This document shows, one piece after another, positions 1 through 5,815 of a DNA stretch of 15,670 nucleotides. Under the pieces are notes generated by a model. The model was not told the DNA's origin. It made no database searches and saw only the letters and a program-made list of their open reading frames with translations. Location of the stretch: the NCBI GenBank assembly GCA_015489285.1, contig WGAA01000354.1:1-15670 (forward strand). The letters run 5' to 3'. Within the stretch, counting starts at the first letter, position 1. Each line of letters begins with the position of its first letter. The DNA comes from Anaerolineae bacterium. Its GTDB lineage: Bacteria > Chloroflexota > Anaerolineae > JAADDB01. The position numbers and the translations under genes were made by a program.

Positions 1-273
1 GGTGAGGGCCACGGCGATCCCCCCCCACAGGGCCGAGAGGAGGTTCATCTTCCAGGCCCACGTCCCCCAGGGAAGATGGCTCCAGGCCCAGCCCATGAGC
101 ATGTACAGGGGGAATCCGTTGGGATGGGGCAGGCCCAGGATGGGCGGCTGGTACTGGAATTCCGCGAAATCGGAGACGAAGACGTCGGGCGCCAGGGTGC
201 GCAGGTAGAGGAGGAAGGCGAGCAGCCCGACGTATCCATCCGGCGCGCGGAGCAGGGAGCGAACGCGGTGCAT
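1..273 (-). CDS. DUF2723-type membrane glycosyltransferase, N-terminal fragment (runs off window)
   Basis: This is the first 91 codons of a gene that continues past the left edge; the reading frame is open from the ATG at 273 to base 1. The start of the protein carries a hydrophobic first segment (about residues 14-28), then YLRTLAPDVFVSDFAEFQY and LGLPHPNGFPLYML. This matches the DUF2723 family pattern: a first membrane helix, an Asp/Glu-containing loop, then a 'PHPxGxPLY' motif. Family members are polytopic GT-C-like proteins related to protein O-mannosyltransferases, acting on the outer face of the cytoplasmic membrane with lipid-linked sugars. D35 and E38 of the SDFAEF loop are candidates for the catalytic acids. 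The gene follows the SH3 lipoprotein gene after 10 nt; a run of seven G's directly after that gene's TAA stop, ending 3 nt before the ATG, must serve as ribosome binding site. The true length and C-terminal domains cannot be seen. Confidence 0.8.
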   Translation of the reverse strand, partial: MHRVRSLLRAPDGYVGLLAFLLYLRTLAPDVFVSDFAEFQYQPPILGLPHPNGFPLYMLMGWAWSHLPWGTWAWKMNLLSALWGGIAVALT

Positions 274-283
274 GATCCCCCCC

Positions 284-1024
284 TTACCGTTCCGGGAAGA
301 GCCAGCGGTCTTCCCTGTCGCCCTGGGCCATCCATCCGGCAACCCCGTCCTTGTCCTGCACGCGCCACCAGATGAAGCCGTCCCGGACGACGGGGCCGTC
401 GAGGACGGTGAGCCGCGTCCCCGGCGCGTACCGGCCCAGGATGCGGGCGTGTTTCCCCGGGGCAACCCGCATGGCCAACCAGTTTGCCCCGCGCGTGTTG
501 ACCACGACCGTGCTGCCGACGGTGATGCGGCTTCCCGTGGGCGTGGGGGTCGCCTTGGGCAAGGGCACCAGCCAGATCTCTCGCCCATCCCCCTCGGCTA
601 TCCACCCGACGAGGCCGTAGCGGTCATCCACCTTCCACCACCGGTACCCGTCCTTTTCCACCGGTCCCTCCCACACGTTGACGATGGAGCCTCCGGCAAT
701 GCGCCCCACCCGGCGCGCGTGGGCGCTCGGTTCCGCCCGGACGTTGACCATGCGGCCGGGGATGATCCACCCCAGGCTGTTCGGCTCCAGGTGAGGAGGC
801 GGAGTGGGCGTAGGTGTAGGTGGCAGGGGTGTGGGCGTGAAGGTCGGCGTGGGCGGCGGGGGGATGGGGGTGGGGGTGAAGGTCGGGGTCACGGTGAAGG
901 TGGGGGTCGTGGTGGGGGGCGGCGTGGGCCGCGGCGCGAAGGACCCACAGGCCAACGAGGGCAGCACGGCCGCCAGCACGAGCAGGAAGAACCACCACCC
1001 GGGAGCCACACGACGTCCGTTCAT
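284..1024 (-). CDS. Lipoprotein with Thr/Pro-rich linker and two bacterial SH3 domains
   Basis: The product has 246 residues. Residues 1-25 form a signal peptide (basic start, hydrophobic core WWFFLLVLAAVLP), followed by Cys26-Gly-Ser. The SLAC lipobox is slightly off consensus (Ser at -3) but lipid anchoring is likely. Residues 31-78 are a low-complexity linker rich in TPT, PTF and PPPP. Two homologous SH3b domains follow, about 84-160 and 172-246. They share the order VRAEPSAHARRVGR / MRVAPGKHARILGR, then GPVxxDGYxWWxV, then GWxAxGD, so the pair is an internal duplication. Such domains bind cell-wall or other envelope ligands; no catalytic domain is present, so a surface-binding or scaffolding role is inferred. 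The ATG at 1024 was chosen over an upstream start at 1153 because only it begins with the signal peptide. It overlaps the DUF72 stop by one base (TGATG), pointing to translational coupling. Confidence 0.85.
   Translation of the reverse strand: MNGRRVAPGWWFFLLVLAAVLPSLACGSFAPRPTPPPTTTPTFTVTPTFTPTPIPPPPTPTFTPTPLPPTPTPTPPPHLEPNSLGWIIPGRMVNVRAEPSAHARRVGRIAGGSIVNVWEGPVEKDGYRWWKVDDRYGLVGWIAEGDGREIWLVPLPKATPTPTGSRITVGSTVVVNTRGANWLAMRVAPGKHARILGRYAPGTRLTVLDGPVVRDGFIWWRVQDKDGVAGWMAQGDREDRWLFPER
791..934 (-). repeat. Low-complexity Thr-Pro repeat coding for the lipoprotein linker
   Basis: This stretch codes for residues 31-78 of the SH3 lipoprotein and consists of imperfect repeats of PTFTPTP and PPTPTP units, visible on the + strand as GT/GGG-rich imperfect tandem repeats. 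Thr/Pro linkers of this kind are common in surface proteins of Chloroflexota, where they act as extended spacers and are possible O-glycosylation sites. The next gene encodes a PMT-like glycosyltransferase, which fits but does not prove that the linker is glycosylated. The repeats could vary in number between strains. Confidence 0.75.
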
Positions 1025-1812
1025 CACGCCCCCGCTCCCAAGAGCTGTTTCAGCATCTGGGCCGTGCGCACCGCCTTCCCCCGGTAATGGTTGTTGGCGA
1101 ACAGGTAAACCACGTCGGCCTGCTCTTGCATCTCCCGGATCTTGGGCACCCATTCCCGGAGCTCCTCTTCACTGTAATCGTAATCGTAACGCTGCCACGC
1201 CTCCTCGTGTTCCCACCACTTCTCGTAATTCCGACCGTGAAAGCGCACGTACCCGATGCTCGAAGTGACGACCGCGATGGGAGGAATCAGGTTGCGAAAC
1301 CGGGGCTGGTCCACGGAACAAAATCCCATGTTCAGCGTGCGCAGCAGGTCGAAGACCTCATCCCGAACCCACTCCCGGTTGCGGAACTCCACGACCAGGG
1401 GGAGATCCGTCCAGTGGTCTCGGATGACCTTCAGGTAGGCCCTGTTCTCCGGCGTGTTGTGGAAGCTGTAGGGGAACTGGACGAGGACACAGCCGAACTT
1501 GTCCTCCATTTGCAGGGGGTGCAGGGCCCGGCGAAATGCCTGCCAATCCTCCTCCGTCGCGTTGCGGTCATGGGTGAAGATGCGGGTGGCCTTGAGGGTA
1601 AAATGGAAGCCCGGAGGGACCTTCTGGGCCAACTGGTCCAGCGTGCGCGCGGTGGGCATCCGGTAGAAGGTGAAATTGAGCTCGCACGCGTTCAACCCCA
1701 GCTCCTCCGCGTAGTAGCTCAACCACTCCGACTTGGGCAAATCGGGCGGGTACACGGGCCCGACCCAATCCTCATAACTGAACCCCGACGTGCCGATGTA
1801 CAAGGTGCTCAT
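1024..1812 (-). CDS. DUF72 (YecE-like) family protein
   Basis: The 262-residue protein matches DUF72 (YecE family) over its full length. It starts with YIGTSGFSYEDW (residues 5-16) and continues with ELNFTFYRMP (44-53), LVQFPYSF (110-117), VVEFRNREW (140-148), SVDQP (166-170), YVRFHGRN (188-195) and FANNHYRGKA (238-247). The family folds as a TIM barrel with conserved acidic, Arg and His residues in a probable active site. Its reaction is not established, so none is assigned here. The length is usual for the family. The ATG at 1812 is preceded by a GGGGGAG ribosome binding site and lies 18 nt after the ychF-like gene. Its stop overlaps the start of the lipoprotein gene by one base, so the three genes are probably co-expressed. 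Confidence 0.92.
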   Translation of the reverse strand: MSTLYIGTSGFSYEDWVGPVYPPDLPKSEWLSYYAEELGLNACELNFTFYRMPTARTLDQLAQKVPPGFHFTLKATRIFTHDRNATEEDWQAFRRALHPLQMEDKFGCVLVQFPYSFHNTPENRAYLKVIRDHWTDLPLVVEFRNREWVRDEVFDLLRTLNMGFCSVDQPRFRNLIPPIAVVTSSIGYVRFHGRNYEKWWEHEEAWQRYDYDYSEEELREWVPKIREMQEQADVVYLFANNHYRGKAVRTAQMLKQLLGAGA

Positions 1813-1830
1813 AGCTCCCCCTTTACCGTC

Positions 1831-2904
1831 TCACACGTTGAAGCGGATGTGGACGATCTCCCCGTCCTGAACCACGTACTCCTTCCCCTCCAGACGGAGG
1901 AGCCCCTGTTTTCGCGCCTCGGCAAGGGAGCCCACGCGCAGCAAATCGTCCCAGCGGATGACTTCGGCGCGTATGAAGCCGCGCGCCAGGTCGCTGTGGA
2001 TGGCTTCTGCCGCCTCCAGCGCGGTACTTCCCTCGGGGATCGTCCACGCCCGTACCTCCTTCTCCCCCACGGTGAAGAAGGAGATGAGTCCCAATAGCTC
2101 GTAGGAGGCCCGAATGACCCGACTGAGCCCCAGCTCTTCAATGCCGAACATGGCCATGAACTCCGCGGCTTCCTCCGGGTCCATCTGGGCGAGCTCCATC
2201 TCCAGGCGTCCCCGCAGGGCCAACCCCTTGGTCCGAGGCCAGGGCGGGGTGAGCTCCTCGCTGGGATCCTCGCCCTCGTCGTCGATGTTGAAGAGGACAA
2301 GCTGGGGCTTCAGGCTGAGGAAGGCGTAGCTGCGCACGAGCTTCTCCTCCTCCGGGGTCAGGTCGACGCTGCGCAGCGGCTTCCCTTCCTGGAGCACGGC
2401 CAGCAGGCGCCGGAGCACCTCCTCCTCCTGGGCCATGCGTTCCCGTTCCTGGGGAGTCCCCTTCCCCTTCTGCTTGGCCAGCCGCTCCAACCGTCCCTCA
2501 ATGATGGCCTGGTCCGACAGCATGAACTCCTCTTCCAGGAGGCGCACATCCCGGGCCGGGTCCACCCGATCCAGGGGGTGAGGGACCGCGGGGTTGTGGA
2601 AACAGCGCACGACGTGGAGAAGGGCGTCGTTCGTGGAGATGAGGTTGAGGAGCTGGGGCGAGAAGGTGCCCTTCTCCGCGCGTACCCCCGCGATGTCGTG
2701 GTACGTGACCTGGGCGTAGGTCACCTTGCGCGGCTTGAAGAGCTTGGCCAGCATGTCCACGCGCGGGTCGGGCACGTTCACCACCGCGGTGTGGACCTCG
2801 ACCCGGCCGGAGGCGTAGGCCGTGGTCTCCGCCTGGCCGCGGGTCAACGCGTTGAAAACGGTCGTCTTGCCGCTGTTGGGCAACCCGACAATCCCGATAT
2901 CCAT
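1831..2904 (-). CDS. ychF: YchF/OLA1-like P-loop NTPase (divergent short form)
   Basis: The 357-residue protein has the YchF layout: a P-loop GLPNSGKTT (residues 7-15), a G3 motif DIAG (70-73), a helical insertion (about 115-190), FNIDDE at the G4 position (205-210) and a C-terminal TGS/DUF933 domain (about 272-357, from ISFFTVGEKEVRAW to EIVHIRFNV). YchF proteins hydrolyse ATP, bind ribosomes and affect translation and stress responses. This copy departs from classical YchF: the usual 'GLVxGA...GEGLGNKFL' stretch after DIAG is replaced by VRAEKGTFSPQLLN, and the G4 motif is not a clean NxxE, so nucleotide preference is uncertain. The ATG at 2904 is favoured over a GTG at 2910 because GGAGGT lies 6 nt before the ATG but directly abuts the GTG. 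Two bases separate it from the ROK kinase stop. Confidence 0.85.
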   Translation of the reverse strand: MDIGIVGLPNSGKTTVFNALTRGQAETTAYASGRVEVHTAVVNVPDPRVDMLAKLFKPRKVTYAQVTYHDIAGVRAEKGTFSPQLLNLISTNDALLHVVRCFHNPAVPHPLDRVDPARDVRLLEEEFMLSDQAIIEGRLERLAKQKGKGTPQERERMAQEEEVLRRLLAVLQEGKPLRSVDLTPEEEKLVRSYAFLSLKPQLVLFNIDDEGEDPSEELTPPWPRTKGLALRGRLEMELAQMDPEEAAEFMAMFGIEELGLSRVIRASYELLGLISFFTVGEKEVRAWTIPEGSTALEAAEAIHSDLARGFIRAEVIRWDDLLRVGSLAEARKQGLLRLEGKEYVVQDGEIVHIRFNV

Positions 2905-2906
2905 GC

Positions 2907-3860
2907 TCACACCTCCCTCAGGGCCAGGGCAGCCGCGCCCAGGATCCCCACATCATCCCCCAACGCTGCCTCCACCACGTCGAAGTCCTCCTGGACCACC
3001 GGCCAAGCCCGGGTTCTGATGACCTCCCACATGGCCGACATCAGCAGGTCCTTGGCCTTCATCACACTGCCCCCTAGAATGATACGTTGGGGATTGAAAA
3101 TGTGCATGAGATTGACGATGCCCACACCGAGATAATGCCCGGCCCGGCGGTAGATCTCCCGGGCCACCGCATCCCCCGCGCGGGCGGCCTCGGCCACCAT
3201 GCGCGCGTCGACCCGCCACACATCCCCCTCACACAGCTCGGCCAACCGGGTCGGCTCCCCCGAGGCCACCGCGATGCGGCCCTCCCGCGCGATGGCCGTG
3301 CCCGAGGCCATGGCCTCCAGGCACCCCACATTGCCGCATTTGCACCGGGGCCCCGCGTCCTCCACAGTCTGGTGGCCGATCTCCGCGCCGTACCCGTGAT
3401 GCCCCACGAGCAGGTGGCCGTCCACCAGGATCCCGCCGCCAATGCCCGTGCTGACGGTGATGTAGATCATGTCCCGTATCCCCCGGCCCGCGCCGAAGTG
3501 ATGCTCGGCCAGAGCGGCCAGGTTGGCATCGTTCCCCACGACGACGGGAAGGCCCAGCCGCTGTTCCAGCCGCGCCTTGAGGGGGATATCCCGCCAGCCG
3601 GGCAAGTTGGGGGCAAAGCGCACGACCCCGGAACGGGGGTCGATGGGGCCGGGAGAGGCAACCCCGATTCCCCGCACCGACGCGGGCTCCCCGGCCATGA
3701 CCTCCCGGATGAGGTGAACCATGCGGTCGACGACCGCGTCCGGCCCCTCCTCCCCGCGCGTCAACGTCCGGCGCCGTCGCAGCACCCGGCCGGTAGCATC
3801 GACCAGACCGGCCCGAATTTGCGTTCCCCCCAGGTCCACCCCCACCACATACGCTTCCAT
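2907..3860 (-). CDS. ROK family sugar kinase (glucokinase-like)
   Basis: The 317-residue protein has the full ROK pattern. The ATP phosphate loop is DLGGTQIRAG (residues 9-18), and the catalytic Asp lies in GNDANLAALAE (D111). STGIGGGILVDG (137-148) is the second phosphate motif, and YGAEIGH (157-163) contacts sugar. The zinc-binding signature CKCGNVGCLEAMASG (173-187) includes H163, C173, C175 and C180. ILGGSV (261-266) near the end belongs to the adenosine pocket. Intact catalytic and zinc motifs indicate an active kinase, most likely glucokinase (ATP + glucose to glucose 6-phosphate); fructose or N-acetyl sugar kinases share the fold and cannot be excluded. No DNA-binding domain is present, so it is not a ROK repressor. 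The ATG at 3860 has GGGAGG upstream; an extension to 4088 lacks family similarity and overlaps the transporter gene. Confidence 0.9.
   Translation of the reverse strand: MEAYVVGVDLGGTQIRAGLVDATGRVLRRRRTLTRGEEGPDAVVDRMVHLIREVMAGEPASVRGIGVASPGPIDPRSGVVRFAPNLPGWRDIPLKARLEQRLGLPVVVGNDANLAALAEHHFGAGRGIRDMIYITVSTGIGGGILVDGHLLVGHHGYGAEIGHQTVEDAGPRCKCGNVGCLEAMASGTAIAREGRIAVASGEPTRLAELCEGDVWRVDARMVAEAARAGDAVAREIYRRAGHYLGVGIVNLMHIFNPQRIILGGSVMKAKDLLMSAMWEVIRTRAWPVVQEDFDVVEAALGDDVGILGAAALALREV
2911..2916 (-). promoter_or_regulatory. Ribosome binding site that decides the ychF start
   Basis: GGAGGT on the minus strand sits 6 nt upstream of the ATG at 2904 and has no spacing to the alternative GTG at 2910. 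It lies inside the last codons of the ROK kinase gene, consistent with translation of ychF continuing from that gene. Confidence 0.75.
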
Positions 3861-3871
3861 CCCGGCCTCCC

Positions 3872-4477
3872 TCACGACTCCGGCATTCGGCCGTGAATTG
3901 TGTAAATCAGCGGAATGCTCACAAGCGTCACGCCCATCTTGATCAGGTACTGGCCTTCGATCAGGGGCCACACGGGGAACACGCCCCAGAAGGCCAGGGT
4001 GATAAAGGTGGCGCTGTCCACGAAGGTGGAGACCGCGTTGCTCGTCAGCACCCGAAGCCAGCGGTAGCCGCCCACATGCGCCCGCCACCAGGCAAAGACC
4101 TCCGTGTCGATCAGGGAGGAGACCAGGTAGGCGATGAGACTGGCCGCGACGATGCGCGGGGTGCTCCCCAGGACCGCGGCAAAGGCCTCCTGGCCCTTGT
4201 AGAAGGGCGCGGGGGGCAACCAGATGGCCCAGCGGATGTACGCGGCCAGCAGGAGGTTGGCCGTGAACGCGGTGTAGATCACATAGCGGGCCCCCTGCTT
4301 GCCGAAACGCTCGTTCACCAGGTCGATCAGGGTGAAGGTGAGCGCGTAGATGAAGACGGCCGCGGGGACCACGATGCCGGCCAGCGCGACGGGCTTGGAC
4401 GCGGTCACGTTGGCGATGATCTCACATGTCACGTACAGCCCGATGAGCAGGGCATCACTCAAGCGTAACGACGTCAT
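3872..4477 (-). CDS. yhhQ: Queuosine precursor transporter (VUT family, YhhQ-like)
   Basis: The 201-residue polytopic membrane protein has about six hydrophobic segments (roughly residues 8-25, 32-52, 66-86, 106-124, 145-168, 178-195). It carries the family's hallmark TLIDLVNERFGKQGAR (49-64), with conserved acidic, Asn and Gly residues after the second helix, and STFVDSATFITLAFWG (150-165). VUT/YhhQ proteins import the queuosine precursors preQ0 and preQ1, which are inserted into the wobble base of GUN-anticodon tRNAs. No que or tgt genes are in the window, so the salvage role is by family. It starts 2 nt after ttuA and ends 11 nt before the ROK kinase. Its position next to a tRNA thiolation pair supports a tRNA-modification role. 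Length is near the family norm. Confidence 0.88.
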   Translation of the reverse strand: MTSLRLSDALLIGLYVTCEIIANVTASKPVALAGIVVPAAVFIYALTFTLIDLVNERFGKQGARYVIYTAFTANLLLAAYIRWAIWLPPAPFYKGQEAFAAVLGSTPRIVAASLIAYLVSSLIDTEVFAWWRAHVGGYRWLRVLTSNAVSTFVDSATFITLAFWGVFPVWPLIEGQYLIKMGVTLVSIPLIYTIHGRMPES

Positions 4478-4479
4478 GT

Positions 4480-5499
4480 CTACGATGTCTCCACCCGAAG
4501 TTTCAGTGTGGGAACGACCTTTTTGGCCTCCTCAGGGTCCATATCCGGACGGACCCACATGCGGCAGAAGGCGCAGATTTCCCCGGCCGTCGTGGGTTGT
4601 CCGCATATCCGGCAGGGGCGCAGGACGACCTCCCCTTCCGGTTCGTGGAAGGTGATGAGCCCCTTCTTCTTCGCGTTGAGGAATTGAGTGTAGAACTGGA
4701 ATTTGCTCCCCGGGGATTGACGTTCCAGCCGGTTGAGGAGCTCCTTGTAGTAGATGGTCGTCGCGCCCACGCTGAAGGGACACTCGTCGTACTGGTATTC
4801 GATGCCCCGGACGATGGCGTACGCGGCCACTTCCCGCTCGTAAAAACGGCAGAAGGGCTTGACCTTGCGCACCAATCCCGGATGGGTGGCCTCCAGGACG
4901 GGAGATTGGCGGGCCAGGTATCCCGTCTGCCAGTGCAAGGTGTTCTGGAAGAGGACCGCGGCTTCGTCGTCCAGGTTGTGCCCTGTGGCCAGCACATCGT
5001 ACCCCTCGCGCAGGGCGACTTCGTTCATGATGTGCCGTTTGCTCAGGCCACACACAGAACAGGGTTTACCCCGACCGCGACGGGTGCGGCGGGCCAGCTC
5101 GGGAATCGTCTCCCCGTAACTTTCCTTCATGTCCACGATGTTCAACCGCAGCCCCGGGCGTTCGGCCATGAAGCCACGGATGGCCTCCAGGGAGAGCTCC
5201 GAGTATCGCGTCCCCTCGTCGATGCCCAAACCGATGTACAACCCATCGGCCTTGTACCCGAGCTGCGTCAACACGTCCCACAACGCCAGACTATCCTTCC
5301 CCCCGGACACGGCCACCAGGATCCGGTGCTCCGGGCGGAACATGTGGTACTTCTCGATGGTTCGCTGGGTGTAATTGACAAACCACTCCTGGTAATGGGT
5401 CTCGCACAGGGCCAGACGGTGCTGGCGCATGAAAATCACCGCGGGCTGTCCACACCTCTTACAACGGGGTACCCGATGATGTCGTCGACCTTCCCCCAT
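4480..5499 (-). CDS. ttuA: tRNA-5-methyluridine(54) 2-sulfurtransferase TtuA
   Basis: The 339-residue protein belongs to the TtcA/TtuA/CTU1 group of tRNA thiolases. Domains in order: an N-terminal zinc knuckle (C13, C16, C32, H35), a PP-loop ATP pyrophosphatase domain with SGGKDS (residues 65-70), the CSVC pair (C137, C140) which with C230 in the YDECPF motif should hold the [4Fe-4S] cluster, TGHNLDDEA (162-170), and a C-terminal zinc ribbon (C286, C289, C299, C302). In Thermus, TtuA adenylates U54 of tRNA and transfers sulfur from the thiocarboxylated carrier TtuB to make 2-thio-ribothymidine, which stiffens tRNA at high temperature. All expected ligands are present. The gene just upstream encodes a TtuB-like carrier, which separates this call from TtcA (s2C32, no ubiquitin-like donor). 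The ATG at 5499 follows the ttuB stop after one base. Confidence 0.93.
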   Translation of the reverse strand: MGEGRRHHRVPRCKRCGQPAVIFMRQHRLALCETHYQEWFVNYTQRTIEKYHMFRPEHRILVAVSGGKDSLALWDVLTQLGYKADGLYIGLGIDEGTRYSELSLEAIRGFMAERPGLRLNIVDMKESYGETIPELARRTRRGRGKPCSVCGLSKRHIMNEVALREGYDVLATGHNLDDEAAVLFQNTLHWQTGYLARQSPVLEATHPGLVRKVKPFCRFYEREVAAYAIVRGIEYQYDECPFSVGATTIYYKELLNRLERQSPGSKFQFYTQFLNAKKKGLITFHEPEGEVVLRPCRICGQPTTAGEICAFCRMWVRPDMDPEEAKKVVPTLKLRVETS

Positions 5500-5500
5500 C

Positions 5501-5692
5501 TCACCCTCCTGAAATCACCGCGATGAGCTTGATCTCGTCCTCATCCTCGATGACCGTCTCCTCGTTCAGGAGCTTCTTCCCCTTTACCGCGAGGACGGCT
5601 TCCGGGTCCAACCCCAGCTCCTCGATGACCTGCCTGACCGTCTTGCCCCCTTCCACTTCCCATTCCTTGTTGCGGAACTTCACCTTGGCCAT
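5501..5692 (-). CDS. ttuB: Ubiquitin-like sulfur carrier TtuB (MoaD/ThiS family)
   Basis: This small 63-residue beta-grasp protein has the ThiS/MoaD layout: two opening strands (VKFRNKEWEVEGG), a helix (TVRQVIEELGL), then AVLAVKGKKL, the acidic loop IEDEDEIKLI, and the terminal ISGG. The exposed Gly-Gly end is the functional hallmark: an E1-like enzyme activates it as acyl-adenylate, it becomes a thiocarboxylate, and TtuA uses it as sulfur donor for tRNA U54. In Thermus, TtuB can also serve other pathways and modify proteins. Neither the E1-like enzyme (TtuC) nor a rhodanese partner lies in the window. The ATG at 5692 has a strong GGAGGAGG site 6 nt upstream. It is the first gene after the 123-nt gap and promoter, so it leads the second operon. 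ThiS or a MoaD-like role is possible on sequence alone; the adjacent ttuA decides. Confidence 0.92.
   Translation of the reverse strand: MAKVKFRNKEWEVEGGKTVRQVIEELGLDPEAVLAVKGKKLLNEETVIEDEDEIKLIAVISGG
5505..5510 (-). promoter_or_regulatory. Ribosome binding site of ttuA embedded in the Gly-Gly codons of ttuB
   Basis: AGGAGG on the minus strand spans the last base of the Ser61 codon, all of the Gly62 codon (GGA) and the first two bases of the Gly63 codon (GGG) of ttuB. Five bases (GTGAG, containing the ttuB stop) separate it from the ttuA ATG at 5499. The sequence is a near-perfect Shine-Dalgarno match at optimal spacing. Confidence 0.85.
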
Positions 5693-5736
5693 CTGCTTCC
5701 TCCTCCAAAGGCACGCGATGTCGAAAAGTCGAGAGG

Positions 5737-5766
5737 ATTGTAGCCAAGAAAGGGGGGGCGCTCCAA
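5737..5766 (-). promoter_or_regulatory. Sigma70-type promoter candidate for the ttuB operon
   Basis: On the minus strand TTGGAG (5766-5761) and TACAAT (5742-5737) are separated by 18 bp. The -10 box matches 5 of 6 consensus bases; the -35 box is weak (TTG plus partial). Transcription would start near base 5730, giving a leader of about 38 nt before the ttuB ATG. The spacer contains a run of seven C's. This is the only intergenic region in the window long enough for a promoter between genes, which supports the call. Confidence 0.6.
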
Positions 5767-5773
5767 ACAGAGC

Positions 5774-5794
5774 GTCCTTGAAGGTCTCGAGGAC
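5774..5794 (-). terminator. Weak hairpin downstream of the DUF2817 gene
   Basis: An imperfect inverted repeat (GTCCT paired with AGGAC, one mismatch, then two further pairs) lies 22 nt after the DUF2817 stop and just upstream of the ttuB promoter. No U-tract follows directly, so it is not a canonical intrinsic terminator. It could partly separate the two transcription units or be chance in GC-rich DNA. Confidence 0.25.
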
Positions 5795-5815
5795 CGCGCA
5801 GCCCTTCCCCGCGGC

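Noticed and set aside
45..605. Minus-strand frame of 186 codons
   Set aside because: It overlaps both the lipoprotein and the DUF2723 gene out of frame and gives an Arg/Gly/Pro-rich sequence with no domain.
791..934. Possible tandem-repeat locus or CRISPR-like array
   Set aside because: The repeats are short, imperfect, in frame and code for a Thr/Pro linker; there are no spacers.
2907..4088. 393-codon form of the ROK kinase
   Set aside because: The extra N-terminal codons overlap the transporter gene and do not resemble a ROK DNA-binding domain; the family start with GGGAGG upstream is at 3860.
5759..5774. Hairpin CGCTC/GAGCG as an intrinsic terminator
   Set aside because: The stem is only five pairs, is followed by C's rather than U's, and overlaps the -35 box of the promoter candidate.
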